Source: Sterolibacterium sp964437515 | GTDB taxonomy: Bacteria > Pseudomonadota > Gammaproteobacteria > Burkholderiales > Rhodocyclaceae | Length of the DNA stretch: 64,000 bases | Reading direction: 5' to 3' | Assembly: GCA_964437515.1 (NCBI GenBank) | Contig: CAYTHB010000003.1 | Span: 1 to 64,000 of the forward strand | Part shown: positions 34,281 to 43,170 of the stretch, in pieces | How the letters are laid out: each line of letters opens with the position of its first letter | Numbering within the stretch: position 1 is the stretch's first letter | Notes under the pieces: model-generated | Databases searched by the model: none | Seen by the model: only the letters and a program-made list of their open reading frames with translations | What the model was told of the DNA's origin: nothing | Made by a program: the position numbers and the translations under genes

Positions 34281-35657
34281 ATGAATAAAATGCTCCCGAT
34301 TTTGCTGAGTTCCGTCTTGGTCATGGGAACGGCGCATGCGGCTGATTTGCTCAGTGTGTATCGCGATGCCATTACTTATGATGCTCAATTTGCATCCGCA
34401 CGCGCATCGCGGGATGCCGGGCTCGAAAAATTGCCACAAGCCAAGGCGGGTCTCAAGCCACAGGTCAATTTCACGGCAGATACCAAATGGAATGACACCG
34501 TCACCAATTTGCGAGTTTCGCCGGTCATGTCCCTGGGGCCTATTTTCGGGCCATTCATCGGAGAATTCATTCCGACCCAGAATGTCGTTCGTTACAACAC
34601 CCGTTCATGGGGGGTGAGTCTGGCGCAACCTTTGTTTCGCTGGCAAAACTGGTCAACATATAAACAAGCTGAACTGTCGATAGCCAGTACCGAGATTCAA
34701 TACACACTGGCCAAGCAAGGCTTGATTGAACGTGTTGCCCAGGCTTATTTCGATGTGCTGCAGGCTCAGGAGGACGTTGCAACGGCAGAAGCGCAAAAGG
34801 CCGCGATTGACGAACAGCTTGCCGCAGCCAAACGCAACTTTGAAGTCGGAACATCCACCATCACCGATACCCACGAAGCGCAGGCTCGGCATGATCTGGT
34901 ATCTGCCAGCCTCATTGCAGCGCAAAATGATCTGCTCATCAAGAAACAGGCCTTGACTGCATTGATCGGCAAAGAGCCCGATGCCCTGAAAGGCCTCAAA
35001 TCAGGTGCAGAACTGACGCCCCCGGATCCCGAAGATATTACGCCCTGGATCGAATCAGCTGAAAAAGATAACCTCAATGTCCAGTTGGCCAAGACGGCTT
35101 TTGAAATTTCCAATCGAGAGATCGAAAAGAACCGGGCGGGGCATATGCCCACGCTGGACCTGGTTGCGCAACATGGTCGTCAGACCAGCGGTATTGGCCA
35201 GATGGGAACCCTCCTGGGGGGCACGAACACGGATGCCACGGTGGTTGGGCTACAGCTCAATATTCCGGTTTTTTCAGGTGGGTTGACGGCATCCCGAACG
35301 CGCGAATCCGTGGCCTTGCGTGAGAAGGCAAAATCTGACCTCGACAATGCCCAACGTATGGCGGTTTTGGGAACGCGCCAAGCTTATCTGGGCGTCTCAT
35401 CGGGACTAGCGCAGGTCAAGGCACTGGAGCAGGCTTTACTTTCTTCTCAGTCAGCACTGGATTCCAACAAGCTGGGCTATGACGTGGGTGTCCGCGTCAA
35501 TATTGATGTATTGAACGCACAACAGCAGGTTTCAACCACACGTCGCGATCTGGCCAAGGCACGTTTGCAGACATTGATGGGGCAGCTCAAACTCAAATCC
35601 ATGATTGGTGGATTGAGTGAGCAGGATCTCTCTGCCATCAATACACTGCTGGAGTAG
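34281..35657 (+). CDS. tolC: TolC-family outer membrane efflux protein
   Basis: A 458-residue outer membrane channel for type I secretion or multidrug efflux. The signal peptide MNKMLPILLSSVLVMGTAHA is followed by ADLLSVYRDAITYDAQFASA. Two repeats of the OEP fold are visible (QAELSIASTEIQYTLAKQGL and NKLGYDVGVRVNIDVLNAQQQV). ATG 34281 is at the signal peptide. No inner-membrane pump is encoded next to it, so it probably serves pumps encoded elsewhere. Confidence 0.93.
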   Translation: MNKMLPILLSSVLVMGTAHAADLLSVYRDAITYDAQFASARASRDAGLEKLPQAKAGLKPQVNFTADTKWNDTVTNLRVSPVMSLGPIFGPFIGEFIPTQNVVRYNTRSWGVSLAQPLFRWQNWSTYKQAELSIASTEIQYTLAKQGLIERVAQAYFDVLQAQEDVATAEAQKAAIDEQLAAAKRNFEVGTSTITDTHEAQARHDLVSASLIAAQNDLLIKKQALTALIGKEPDALKGLKSGAELTPPDPEDITPWIESAEKDNLNVQLAKTAFEISNREIEKNRAGHMPTLDLVAQHGRQTSGIGQMGTLLGGTNTDATVVGLQLNIPVFSGGLTASRTRESVALREKAKSDLDNAQRMAVLGTRQAYLGVSSGLAQVKALEQALLSSQSALDSNKLGYDVGVRVNIDVLNAQQQVSTTRRDLAKARLQTLMGQLKLKSMIGGLSEQDLSAINTLLE

Positions 35658-35922
35658 CCGTTCGATATATTTTGTCAACGCAATCCAGAATGATGCGTTT
35701 TATTGGTGTCTTTTGAATCTTGTATTTCGTTTGCTGCGTTTTGTGTTTGCCCAGACATGGAACATGACAATACATGTAATAAAGTGTAAAGATGTTTTCA
35801 AAAAGCAGGTATTGAGGTAAGATAGACACAGGTTTTATCCGGGTTTGTTTCAGTTTTATTTGCTTTTTTGCGACTTTCACCCACGCATTAAAGTGTTTTC
35901 ATTCATCGCATGAGAGGTCACC
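35658..35922. other. AT-rich intergenic region
   Basis: No gene or clear terminator is seen. The region is distinctly AT-rich with several T-runs and must contain the cytochrome promoter. GAGAGG lies 7 bases before the cytochrome start codon. Confidence 0.5.
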
Positions 35923-36264
35923 ATGAAAAGTATCATCGCTGCTACCCTGACTGCCACCTTTGTTCTGGCTGCTGCTCCCACCTTTGCTGCTGACAGTGCT
36001 GAGCACATGCTGGCCAAAAAGAGCAATTGTCTGGCTTGTCATACAGAAACCAAGAAGCTGGTTGGTCCAGCATATCAAGACATTGCCAAGAAATATGCAG
36101 GCGACAAGAACGCCGAAGCCCGTTTGTTTGATCGCGTGAAGAAGGGTACGGCTGCAACCGGTGGTGAAGTCTGGAAGATGGGTTCGGCCATGCCCCCCAA
36201 CTCCGCTGTCAAGGATGAAGATGTCAAGAAGCTCGTCAAGTGGATTCTGGCAGGTGCCAAGTAA
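35923..36264 (+). CDS. Periplasmic class I cytochrome c (c-551/c8 type)
   Basis: A 113-residue electron carrier. The signal peptide ends near residue 22 (AAAPTFAADS). Haem motif CLACH is at residues 36-40, and the axial Met is probably M90 in SAMPPNS. The fold and the ending VKKLVKWILAGAK are typical of cytochrome c-551/c8. It is a monocistronic gene with a strong terminator. Confidence 0.93.
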   Translation: MKSIIAATLTATFVLAAAPTFAADSAEHMLAKKSNCLACHTETKKLVGPAYQDIAKKYAGDKNAEARLFDRVKKGTAATGGEVWKMGSAMPPNSAVKDEDVKKLVKWILAGAK

Positions 36265-36291
36265 TTCAGTTTGTCGCGTTTTATACGATGC

Positions 36292-36321
36292 AAAAAAGCC
36301 AGCTTGCGAGCTGGCTTTTTT
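36292..36321 (+). terminator. Terminator after cytochrome c
   Basis: AAAAAAGCCAGCT and AGCTGGCTTTTTT pair around a short TGCG loop, followed by a T-run. It is strong and could act in both directions. Confidence 0.9.
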
Positions 36322-36402
36322 ACATCTGTGCATGGCTTCCTAAACACCACAAGATAACGACATCCGCCATCTGCCATCCGGTTTCAGGTTTCACAACCCA
36401 GA

Positions 36403-38463
36403 TCAAATTGGCGGGAAGTCCATGGCTGGGGTGAGCTTGAGCAGGCTCCTGAGCAGCATGATTTCTTCGATCACTGTTTGTGGAAATCCGGTGCGCTGGC
36501 CGTCGCGGTTGTCTTCAAGAAGATGGATCAGAAACACTTCGCATTCAGGTTTGGGCCATAAGGACTGCAATTGCGTCATCAGATGGGGGTAATCTTCCAA
36601 GCTGTTGGGGAGGGTTTTGTCTGCAGACACATCCCATGTGCTGACGGCGACGTTCAGTGCCTTGTTCAGGTCATGTGCAATTTTTTCAAAAGAGGCACGC
36701 TGATTTGTTTTGCGATAAATTTCCAATACCTTGAACCAGTGGGCAGGATCCTGATGCAGATTTTGATGGATGTGCTCCAACAAGGCGCGAGCCGCTTCCT
36801 GGGCTAATCCCAATGACATCATGAGATCCGCCAGTTCGATGGCAGGGTCAATGGCAGGATGTGAGGGAGCTTCAGGCGGAGCGGCAAGGGAGGCGTCGCT
36901 TTGTGTTATCGGAATCTGGAGCGCTGTATCAAGCGGCACGACCGGTGTCGCGGAGGTGGATGATGGGGAGGATGAAAGTTCGACAGAAGGTGTTGAAAAG
37001 GCTGGAGATGTGACGGATAAAGCATCAGTGGAAATGGGCTGCTTGATAGCTTGTACTGCCTTAGTTTCTTGAGGTGTTGTGATGGGGGTGTTGATATGTG
37101 GTGTGGATATGTTTGATACGCGGGGCTCAGATTTTTCGATCGAAGATACGGGGGGTATTGAGCGGGAGCTCTGGGTGGCTGTATAAGACGCACTGCTATG
37201 GGTGTGCTGTGCTGCCGTGTCATGGTCGGATAAAGAAGAGGAAGGGGAGGGTGTCGATGAATAGATGCGGTGACGAAAGAACAGAACCAGCCCTGCACCG
37301 ATGGCACCGCCCCCTACAATGGCGAGCAGTAATTCAATCAGGTTGAAGGCGTTTTGGCGTTCATCGCGCAAACGCTGTATTTCGGCACGAAGGTGCTGTT
37401 GTTCCGCCTCAGCTTTTGTGAGGCGCTCATCGACGAGAGTCAAATATTTTTTGACTTCACCGAAACTGTTGATCAGGGAAGTCAAGGTATCTGACAAGGC
37501 GGATTCAGTGCGCGTCTTGTCGTTCATCAACTGTTCCAGTCGATCCAGCGTTTGCCGAAACTCTTGAATCGTCAGGGTGGGCACTCGCCCTGATCCGATG
37601 ATCAAGCGGCTATTAGACTGCGCCGTGGTAGGAGCGGGCGTGTGTGTGACTGGTACTGAAGGTGATTTTGACGTTGCTTCAACGGGGGCTGGCGTATTGC
37701 TGTTTGCCTGTGTGGGCAGCGATGCTGGAGGTGCAGACTCCCACGTCGGTAAGCCTTCGGGAATGTTCAGTCGTGTTCCTTCGGGAACAGGGACGGAGCC
37801 GACACGATCACCTGCATGGGTAAATAATTCAGGATTGACCTGCGCGATCATTTGTCGAAATTTGTCGCGCTGGGCGAGGCTTGAAGGGTAGCGCCAATGC
37901 GCCATTTTGTTGAGCGTCGTGTTGCGTGAGATGACGAGTACGCCTGCCGGATCGGATATTTTTGAATTACCGGGTTTTGTCGAAGTGACCGGGGCGGTTG
38001 AGGTTGAAGCAGGTTTCGATGGAGGCGCAAGAGGGGGTTGTTTGACGATTTTGTTCGGGTTCGTCATCAACATGAAATCGCGTGAAATATGGGTATCGCA
38101 GCCGACTTTGATTCGAAAGCCTACAAATGGACTGGTAATTCCCTGTGATGATTGCACGATCAACAGCGGTGCGCCGTTGTTGGATGCGATGGAAGCTCGC
38201 CCATTCTTGAAAAAATTTTCACCGTCAGGGTCATTCGGGTGATACGAAAGCTTGATGCAATCCCGGGGGGGTAAAGCCTCCTTGGCGGACAGGCTCAAGG
38301 GTATTTCAAGTCGCAGAGGCTCACCCAGATGAGGTTCGGTGGTCGGGGTTCCGATCCCCAGGGCAAAGGCTGACAAGGGGAGTATCAAAGGCAGCAGCAT
38401 GCTGCAACGAACGAAACGGACAGATGGTTTTTCGGGAAAAGGGGTTGGGTTATTGAACATCAT
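36403..38463 (-). CDS. fimV: FimV-like inner membrane protein
   Basis: A 686-residue protein with the FimV plan. It has a signal-anchor-like N-terminus (LLPLILPLSAFALGIG), a FimV N-terminal domain (EPLRLEIPLSLS), and a LysM-like segment (NTTLNKMAHWRYPSSLAQRDKFRQMIAQVNPELF). A Pro/Ser/Thr-rich linker and a coiled coil (KAEAEQQHLRAEIQRLRDERQ) precede one membrane segment near residue 385-405 (LIELLLAIVGGGAIGAGLVL). The cytoplasmic tail is long and ends in a TPR-like region. FimV controls polar localisation and type IV pilus and twitching functions. The divergence is high, but order and motifs fit. Confidence 0.75.
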   Translation of the reverse strand: MMFNNPTPFPEKPSVRFVRCSMLLPLILPLSAFALGIGTPTTEPHLGEPLRLEIPLSLSAKEALPPRDCIKLSYHPNDPDGENFFKNGRASIASNNGAPLLIVQSSQGITSPFVGFRIKVGCDTHISRDFMLMTNPNKIVKQPPLAPPSKPASTSTAPVTSTKPGNSKISDPAGVLVISRNTTLNKMAHWRYPSSLAQRDKFRQMIAQVNPELFTHAGDRVGSVPVPEGTRLNIPEGLPTWESAPPASLPTQANSNTPAPVEATSKSPSVPVTHTPAPTTAQSNSRLIIGSGRVPTLTIQEFRQTLDRLEQLMNDKTRTESALSDTLTSLINSFGEVKKYLTLVDERLTKAEAEQQHLRAEIQRLRDERQNAFNLIELLLAIVGGGAIGAGLVLFFRHRIYSSTPSPSSSLSDHDTAAQHTHSSASYTATQSSRSIPPVSSIEKSEPRVSNISTPHINTPITTPQETKAVQAIKQPISTDALSVTSPAFSTPSVELSSSPSSTSATPVVPLDTALQIPITQSDASLAAPPEAPSHPAIDPAIELADLMMSLGLAQEAARALLEHIHQNLHQDPAHWFKVLEIYRKTNQRASFEKIAHDLNKALNVAVSTWDVSADKTLPNSLEDYPHLMTQLQSLWPKPECEVFLIHLLEDNRDGQRTGFPQTVIEEIMLLRSLLKLTPAMDFPPI

Positions 38464-38544
38464 GACGCAGGTTTTGGATGTGACCTTATTGCATGAATAA
38501 TACGCATATTCACGATATTGAAACGTGATATTTTGAAATAACGA

Positions 38545-40290
38545 TCAATGATTGATCTTGCCCAGCTGTTCTCGAATGCGTGCGCTGTCATCGAGACGCA
38601 AAATGCGTGTGACGGCGGTTTGCAGGCTGGAGGCATCACTTTTCAATATCTGTTGTTTGATCTCCAGCAGTTGTGAGGGATGTAGCGAGAATTTACGCAG
38701 CCCCATGCCTAGCAGCAAACGTGTCATATTGACATCTCCCGCCATTTCGCCACACATGGCAACAGGGAGCCCCGCACGCTCAGCGCGATCGATGACCTGA
38801 GCAATCAGACGCAGAACTGCGGGATGCAGCGGGTCATAAAGATGGGCGACTGCTTCGTCGCTACGGTCGATGGCGAGCATGTACTGGATCAGGTCATTGG
38901 TGCCTATGGACAGAAAATCGAGTCGCTTCAAAAAAGGGCCCAAGGCCATGGCGGCTGCGGGGATTTCGACCATGCCGCCGATTTTAACCGTGTCGTCGAA
39001 CTTGATGCGTGCTTCGCGTAATTGCTCTTTGGCTTGAGCAATCATGGCAAGCGTCTGCTCGATTTCATGTGCATGAACCAGCATGGGAATCATGATGTAC
39101 AGCTTGCCGTAATGAGAGGCACGCAGGATGGCGCGGAGCTGAGCCAGAAAAATTTGTGGTTCTGACAGGCAGTAGCGAATGGCGCGTCGCCCCAATGCGG
39201 GGTTGATTTCGGTGCGCGTCCGGCTGTCATGCAGGGCGCGCACCTGTTTGTCGGCGCCGATGTCGAGGGTGCGGATGGTGACGGGTTTGCCTGCCAAGGC
39301 TTTTGCCACGCTGCGATAAGCCTCGAACTGTTCGTCTTCGCTAGGTAGTTCGTCGCGATTCATGAACAGAAATTCGGTACGGAACAGCCCAACGCCTGCC
39401 GCACCGGATTCCTTGACCTTGTCGATATCCTGCGGCAATTCGATATTGGCATAGAGTTGAACATCCTCACCGTCCAGTGTGACGGTGCGCGCGGTACGCA
39501 GTCGTTTCAGTTTGTTGCGCTCGATCTCAAGCTCGCCCTGACGCAGCCTGTATTCTTCGAGTACGCGCTCGTCAGGATTGACAATCAGCACGCCACGCGC
39601 ACCGTCAATAATCAGCAAATCATCGTCACGCACCAGGGGGCGAGCATGATGCAAGCCTACAACGGCGGGTATTGCCAGACTGCGCGCAACAATGGCGGTG
39701 TGTGAGGTCGCTCCACCCAGATCAGTGACAAAGCCGCCAATACTGAGGCGTTTGAACTGGATGGTATCGGCCGGTGCCAGATCATGCGCCACGACGATGA
39801 TGTCGTCATCCTCACGCCCCTTGCGCCGGCCGATTTTCCGGGGCTTGCCCATGAGCACCTTGAGCAGTCGCTCAACCAGCTGGACAATATCATGCTTGCG
39901 TTCGCGCAGATAAACGTCATCCATTTCGTTGAACTGCTCGACCAGATGTTCCATTTGTTGCACCAAGGCCCATTCGGCATTGCAACGTCGATCCTGAATC
40001 AATCCGCGTGGAATTTCGGCAATCAGCGGGTCATCAAGAAACATGGTTTGCAGATCGACAAAGGCAGACAATTCAGCCGCAGCCCCTGGGGAGGCTTCCG
40101 CTTCAAGCCGAAGCTGATACAACTCGGCACGAACCGTATCGAAGGCCTCGTCAAATCGCTTGAGTTCGGTGGGAATGTCGCGTTCGCGAACCTGATACTG
40201 GGCAACCTCCAGTGTGGCGTGCGAGATCAGTTGAGCATGGCCAATGGCGATGCCCGATGAAACAGCCAGTCCGTGCAGAGCAAAGGTCAA
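38545..40290 (-). CDS. ptsI: Phosphoenolpyruvate-protein phosphotransferase (enzyme I)
   Basis: Takes phosphate from PEP and passes it to HPr. The phospho-His motif GGATSHTAIVARSLAIPAVVG is complete. The PEP-binding barrel has GLFRTEFLFMNRDELPSEDEQ, and FLSIGTNDLIQYMLAIDRSDE and CGEMAGD follow. The start appears to be TTG at 40290 with GGAG upstream. It lies 11 bases after ptsH. No sugar permease is seen, so the relay is probably regulatory, as in many betaproteobacteria. Confidence 0.95.
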   Translation of the reverse strand: MTFALHGLAVSSGIAIGHAQLISHATLEVAQYQVRERDIPTELKRFDEAFDTVRAELYQLRLEAEASPGAAAELSAFVDLQTMFLDDPLIAEIPRGLIQDRRCNAEWALVQQMEHLVEQFNEMDDVYLRERKHDIVQLVERLLKVLMGKPRKIGRRKGREDDDIIVVAHDLAPADTIQFKRLSIGGFVTDLGGATSHTAIVARSLAIPAVVGLHHARPLVRDDDLLIIDGARGVLIVNPDERVLEEYRLRQGELEIERNKLKRLRTARTVTLDGEDVQLYANIELPQDIDKVKESGAAGVGLFRTEFLFMNRDELPSEDEQFEAYRSVAKALAGKPVTIRTLDIGADKQVRALHDSRTRTEINPALGRRAIRYCLSEPQIFLAQLRAILRASHYGKLYIMIPMLVHAHEIEQTLAMIAQAKEQLREARIKFDDTVKIGGMVEIPAAAMALGPFLKRLDFLSIGTNDLIQYMLAIDRSDEAVAHLYDPLHPAVLRLIAQVIDRAERAGLPVAMCGEMAGDVNMTRLLLGMGLRKFSLHPSQLLEIKQQILKSDASSLQTAVTRILRLDDSARIREQLGKINH

Positions 40291-40301
40291 GGGGGTGTCT
40301 C

Positions 40302-40571
40302 CTATTCACCTTCACCAAATTTATCGGCAATCAGCGCCTGCAAGGCTTGCAAGGCTTCGTCGGCACGCTCTCCTTCCGTTTCGACAAAAACCTTGGAGCC
40401 CTTGCCCGCTGCCAGCATCATGACACCCATGATGCTTTTCGCATTGATGCGCCGGCCATTGCGCTCCATCCAGACTTCGCAAGGAAAACTGCCGGCCAGC
40501 ACGGTTAGCTTTGCGGATGCGCGGGCATGGAGTCCCAGTTTATTGACAATTTCAATTTCAAGTCGCGGCAT
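40302..40571 (-). CDS. ptsH: Phosphocarrier HPr
   Basis: An 89-residue HPr. His15 is in GLHARAS and the regulatory Ser46 is in NAKSIMGVMML. It lies between the EIIA and EI genes. The retained Ser46 region suggests HPr kinase control if hprK exists elsewhere in the genome. Confidence 0.96.
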   Translation of the reverse strand: MPRLEIEIVNKLGLHARASAKLTVLAGSFPCEVWMERNGRRINAKSIMGVMMLAAGKGSKVFVETEGERADEALQALQALIADKFGEGE

Positions 40572-40601
40572 GATGTGAAGTCCGGTGGTCAGTGTGTCTG
40601 A

Positions 40602-40991
40602 TCAATGATTCGGCATGTTGAGTACGCCATCACGTCCTCCTCCGATGGCTTTGACAAGTAGAGTTTCCATGCCTTTTTCCCGATAGGTCAAGCTGCGCAG
40701 CAACATCGGCAGGTTGACTCCTGCAATACCTTCGATTCGGCCAGGTTCAAGCAGTTTCATGGCGACGTTGGCGGGCGTTGCACCAAAAATATCGGTCAGG
40801 ATTAACACCCCATTGCCTTTATCGACCTGTTCGAGCATCTCGCGTGCCAAAGGCAGAATATCCAGAGGGTCATCCTGTGCCGCCACACCGAGCTGCGCCA
40901 GTTGCGGCGGTCGCCGGTTGAGGACATGGCAGGCACATTGCAGCAAAGACTCGCCGAGAGTGCCATGCGTAATTAGAAGCAAACCTATCAT
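40602..40991 (-). CDS. PTS EIIA component, mannose/fructose type
   Basis: A 129-residue EIIA-Man-type domain. The phospho-acceptor is His9 (LLLITHGTLGESL), and TDIFGATPANVAMKLL is conserved. As a stand-alone EIIA upstream of HPr and EI, with no EIIB, EIIC or EIID genes nearby, it probably has a regulatory role. It is the first gene of the operon and is divergent from the aminotransferase gene. Confidence 0.93.
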   Translation of the reverse strand: MIGLLLITHGTLGESLLQCACHVLNRRPPQLAQLGVAAQDDPLDILPLAREMLEQVDKGNGVLILTDIFGATPANVAMKLLEPGRIEGIAGVNLPMLLRSLTYREKGMETLLVKAIGGGRDGVLNMPNH

Positions 40992-41178
40992 TTCTCATCA
41001 ACCGGAAAAGTACGCAGAACGCATTTTGCAACATAGACTTTATCTGGAATTTCATTGTAACGGCAAGGGAAATCCAAAGCATTCATCATTGATCCGTCCG
41101 TCATCGTGCAAGAAGATTAAAATTGCAGCTTTATCTCGTCCGGTCGACATCCTCCGGAGAGGCGTTTTGGAGAAAGTC

Positions 41179-42312
41179 ATGCCCGGTTTGTTACCTGAAA
41201 TCGATCCCGAAGGACTGCTTGAATTTTCGGTGGTGTTTACCGATCGCTCGCTCAATCACATGTCAGCACGCTTCCAACAGGCGATGCGAGACATTTCCCA
41301 GACCTTGAAAGAGGTATATCACGCCCAGGCTGTCGCCATCGTGCCAGGTGGCGGCAGCTATGGTATGGAGGCCGTTGCACGCCAGTTCGCCCATGGAAAG
41401 AACGTGCTGGTGGTGCGCAATGGCTGGTTCAGCTATCGGTGGACACAGATTTTTGAAGCAGGGCAAATCCCCGAAACGGTCGCCGTGCTCAAAGCACGTC
41501 CCGTGAGTGAAGCTCCTCAATCGGCCTATGCCCCTGCACCCATCGCAGAAGTCCTTGCTCATATTCACCAGCAACGTCCGGATCTTGTTTTTGCCCCCCA
41601 TGTAGAAACGGCCTCCGGCATGTTGCTGCCGGATGATTATTTGCGTCAGGTAGCGGATGCAACGCACGCTGTGGGTGGTTTGTTCGTTCTGGACTGCATT
41701 GCCTCTGGTACACTTTGGGTGGATATGCAGGCGTGTGGTGTGGATATTCTCATCAGCGCACCTCAAAAGGGCTGGAGTAGCACGCCTTGTGCAGCGATGG
41801 TGATGTTCAGCGAAGCAGCATTGGCACAGATGGAAAAAACCACGAGCAGCAGTTTTGCGGGCGATCTCAAAAAATGGCGACAAATCATGCTTGCCTATGA
41901 AAACGGCGGCCATGCCTACCACGCCACTATGCCCACCGATGGCTTGCTACAGTTACGCGACACCATGCAGGAACTCCGTGATTGGGGCTTTACGTGCGCC
42001 AAGGACGCACAGCTCGATTTGGGACGACGTGTGCGTGCCTTGCTGGAAGCACGTGGATTCTCCAGCGTAGCAGCGACAGGATTTCAAGCACCCGGCGTCA
42101 TCGTGAGTTACACACAGGATGACAGCATCAAAAGTGGCGCAAAATTCATCGCAGCCGGCCTTCAGACGGCGGCGGGCGTGCCTTTGCAATGCGATGAGCC
42201 GGAGGGCGCCAACTTCAAGACTTTCCGGATTGGCTTGTTCGGCTTGGACAAATTACAAAATATCGAGCGCACCGTGTCACATCTGGAACGCGCACTCGAC
42301 GCTTTGCGTTGA
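41179..42312 (+). CDS. Class V aminotransferase
   Basis: A 377-residue PLP enzyme. The substrate-side motif IVPGGGSYGMEAVARQF, the DCIASGTLWVDM aspartate region and the PLP lysine in SAPQKGWSSTP are visible. It resembles alanine/serine-glyoxylate aminotransferases; the exact substrate is unknown. ATG 41179 has GGAG seven bases upstream; a longer frame from 40714 would run antisense through the EIIA gene and is rejected. arsC follows after 47 bases. Confidence 0.9.
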   Translation: MPGLLPEIDPEGLLEFSVVFTDRSLNHMSARFQQAMRDISQTLKEVYHAQAVAIVPGGGSYGMEAVARQFAHGKNVLVVRNGWFSYRWTQIFEAGQIPETVAVLKARPVSEAPQSAYAPAPIAEVLAHIHQQRPDLVFAPHVETASGMLLPDDYLRQVADATHAVGGLFVLDCIASGTLWVDMQACGVDILISAPQKGWSSTPCAAMVMFSEAALAQMEKTTSSSFAGDLKKWRQIMLAYENGGHAYHATMPTDGLLQLRDTMQELRDWGFTCAKDAQLDLGRRVRALLEARGFSSVAATGFQAPGVIVSYTQDDSIKSGAKFIAAGLQTAAGVPLQCDEPEGANFKTFRIGLFGLDKLQNIERTVSHLERALDALR

Positions 42313-42359
42313 ACTGAGTCTGTCTGTACTCCCTCATTCGTCACACACCAATTTTCATC

Positions 42360-42710
42360 ATGAAAAATCAGATACTGCATAACCCTCATTGTTCAAAAAG
42401 CCGCGCCACGCTTGAACTTCTCATCGAACGCAAACTGGATGTCGCTGTGCTGGATTATCAGAAATCTCCTCTGGATAAAGCCGAACTCAAAGCACTTTTG
42501 AAGCTGCTCGATAAAAAACCGCTGGAGGTGATTCGTACCAACGACAGCCTGTTCAACGAATTGTCTCTTTCCATCAATAATGGCTACACCGATGAACAAT
42601 GGCTCGACGTTCTCGTGGCACATCCCAAGCTGCTTGAACGTCCTATCGTTGTGTATAACGGCAAGGCAGCGATAGGTCGCCCCATTGAGAATGTGATAGC
42701 GATACTTTGA
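42360..42710 (+). CDS. arsC: ArsC-family arsenate reductase (glutaredoxin-type)
   Basis: A 116-residue thioredoxin-fold protein with HNPHCSKSRATLELL (Cys11), the ArsC signature. The later RPIVVYNGKAAIGRP is the typical C-terminal strand. It may reduce arsenate with glutathione and glutaredoxin; related YffB/Spx-type proteins have other roles. No other ars genes are nearby, so involvement in arsenic resistance is uncertain. Confidence 0.85.
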   Translation: MKNQILHNPHCSKSRATLELLIERKLDVAVLDYQKSPLDKAELKALLKLLDKKPLEVIRTNDSLFNELSLSINNGYTDEQWLDVLVAHPKLLERPIVVYNGKAAIGRPIENVIAIL

Positions 42711-42750
42711 GTTGAAGTATGGAAGCCCCGCCAGTGCTGGTGCTGTGGCC

Positions 42751-42785
42751 AAGAAAAAACCCCAGATGGTCAGGGTTGGGTTTTT
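42751..42785. terminator. Hairpin terminator, copy A
   Basis: AAAAAACCCC pairs imperfectly with GGGTTGGGTTTTT. It ends arsC transcription. It is strongly similar to the hairpin beside the tRNA at 46151-46184, both sharing AAGAAAAAACCC and GGTCAGGGTTGGGTTTTT. The stop codon of the helicase remnant lies inside this element. Confidence 0.75.
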
Positions 42786-43123
42786 AAATTGGCGGCGTGC
42801 TCGCGGTGGAGGTAGCCCGCGTATTGCTGCAACGTTTCTTTCCACAAAACCGGCATTGACAACACCAAAGTGTCGAGCGGTGGATGGTCGAGTCCTTCCC
42901 CGACCAGTTCTCCGGTCGCCAGCAGAACACGCGGTGCATCAGGTGGTAACGCATCGAGTTTCGCGATCAGAGTTGTGCGTTGCTTCTTGGCCATACGTCC
43001 GTGCAGGGCAAACAATGATGTAACCTTGCCGTCCAAGGCTGTTTGGATGGCGTCGAGATGCTCTGCGCGCTGGGTCAGCACCAGCACCTTGCGACCCTGG
43101 TCATAGGCGTTGACGACCTCGGT
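42770..43123 (-). pseudogene. Remnant of a superfamily 2 helicase, truncated at both ends
   Basis: About 115 residues match the second RecA-like domain of a DEAD/DEAH helicase: YDQGRKVLVLTQRAEHLDAI, LHGRMAKKQR, VLLATGELVGEGLDHPPLDTLVL and QQYAGYLHRE. The motif I/II half is missing, and the C-terminus runs into a terminator. The homologous frame continues a little upstream of the first ATG. It is clearly a decayed gene, probably left by an insertion or deletion. Confidence 0.8.
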
Positions 43124-43170
43124 AGTTCTTCGAGATTCATGGATTCTCTGCTATTTCTGCTGGGGCGAAA

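Noticed and set aside
40714..41178. N-terminal extension of the class V aminotransferase by 155 residues
   Set aside because: The extension runs antisense through the EIIA gene and the divergent promoter region. A good SD and family start lie at 41179.
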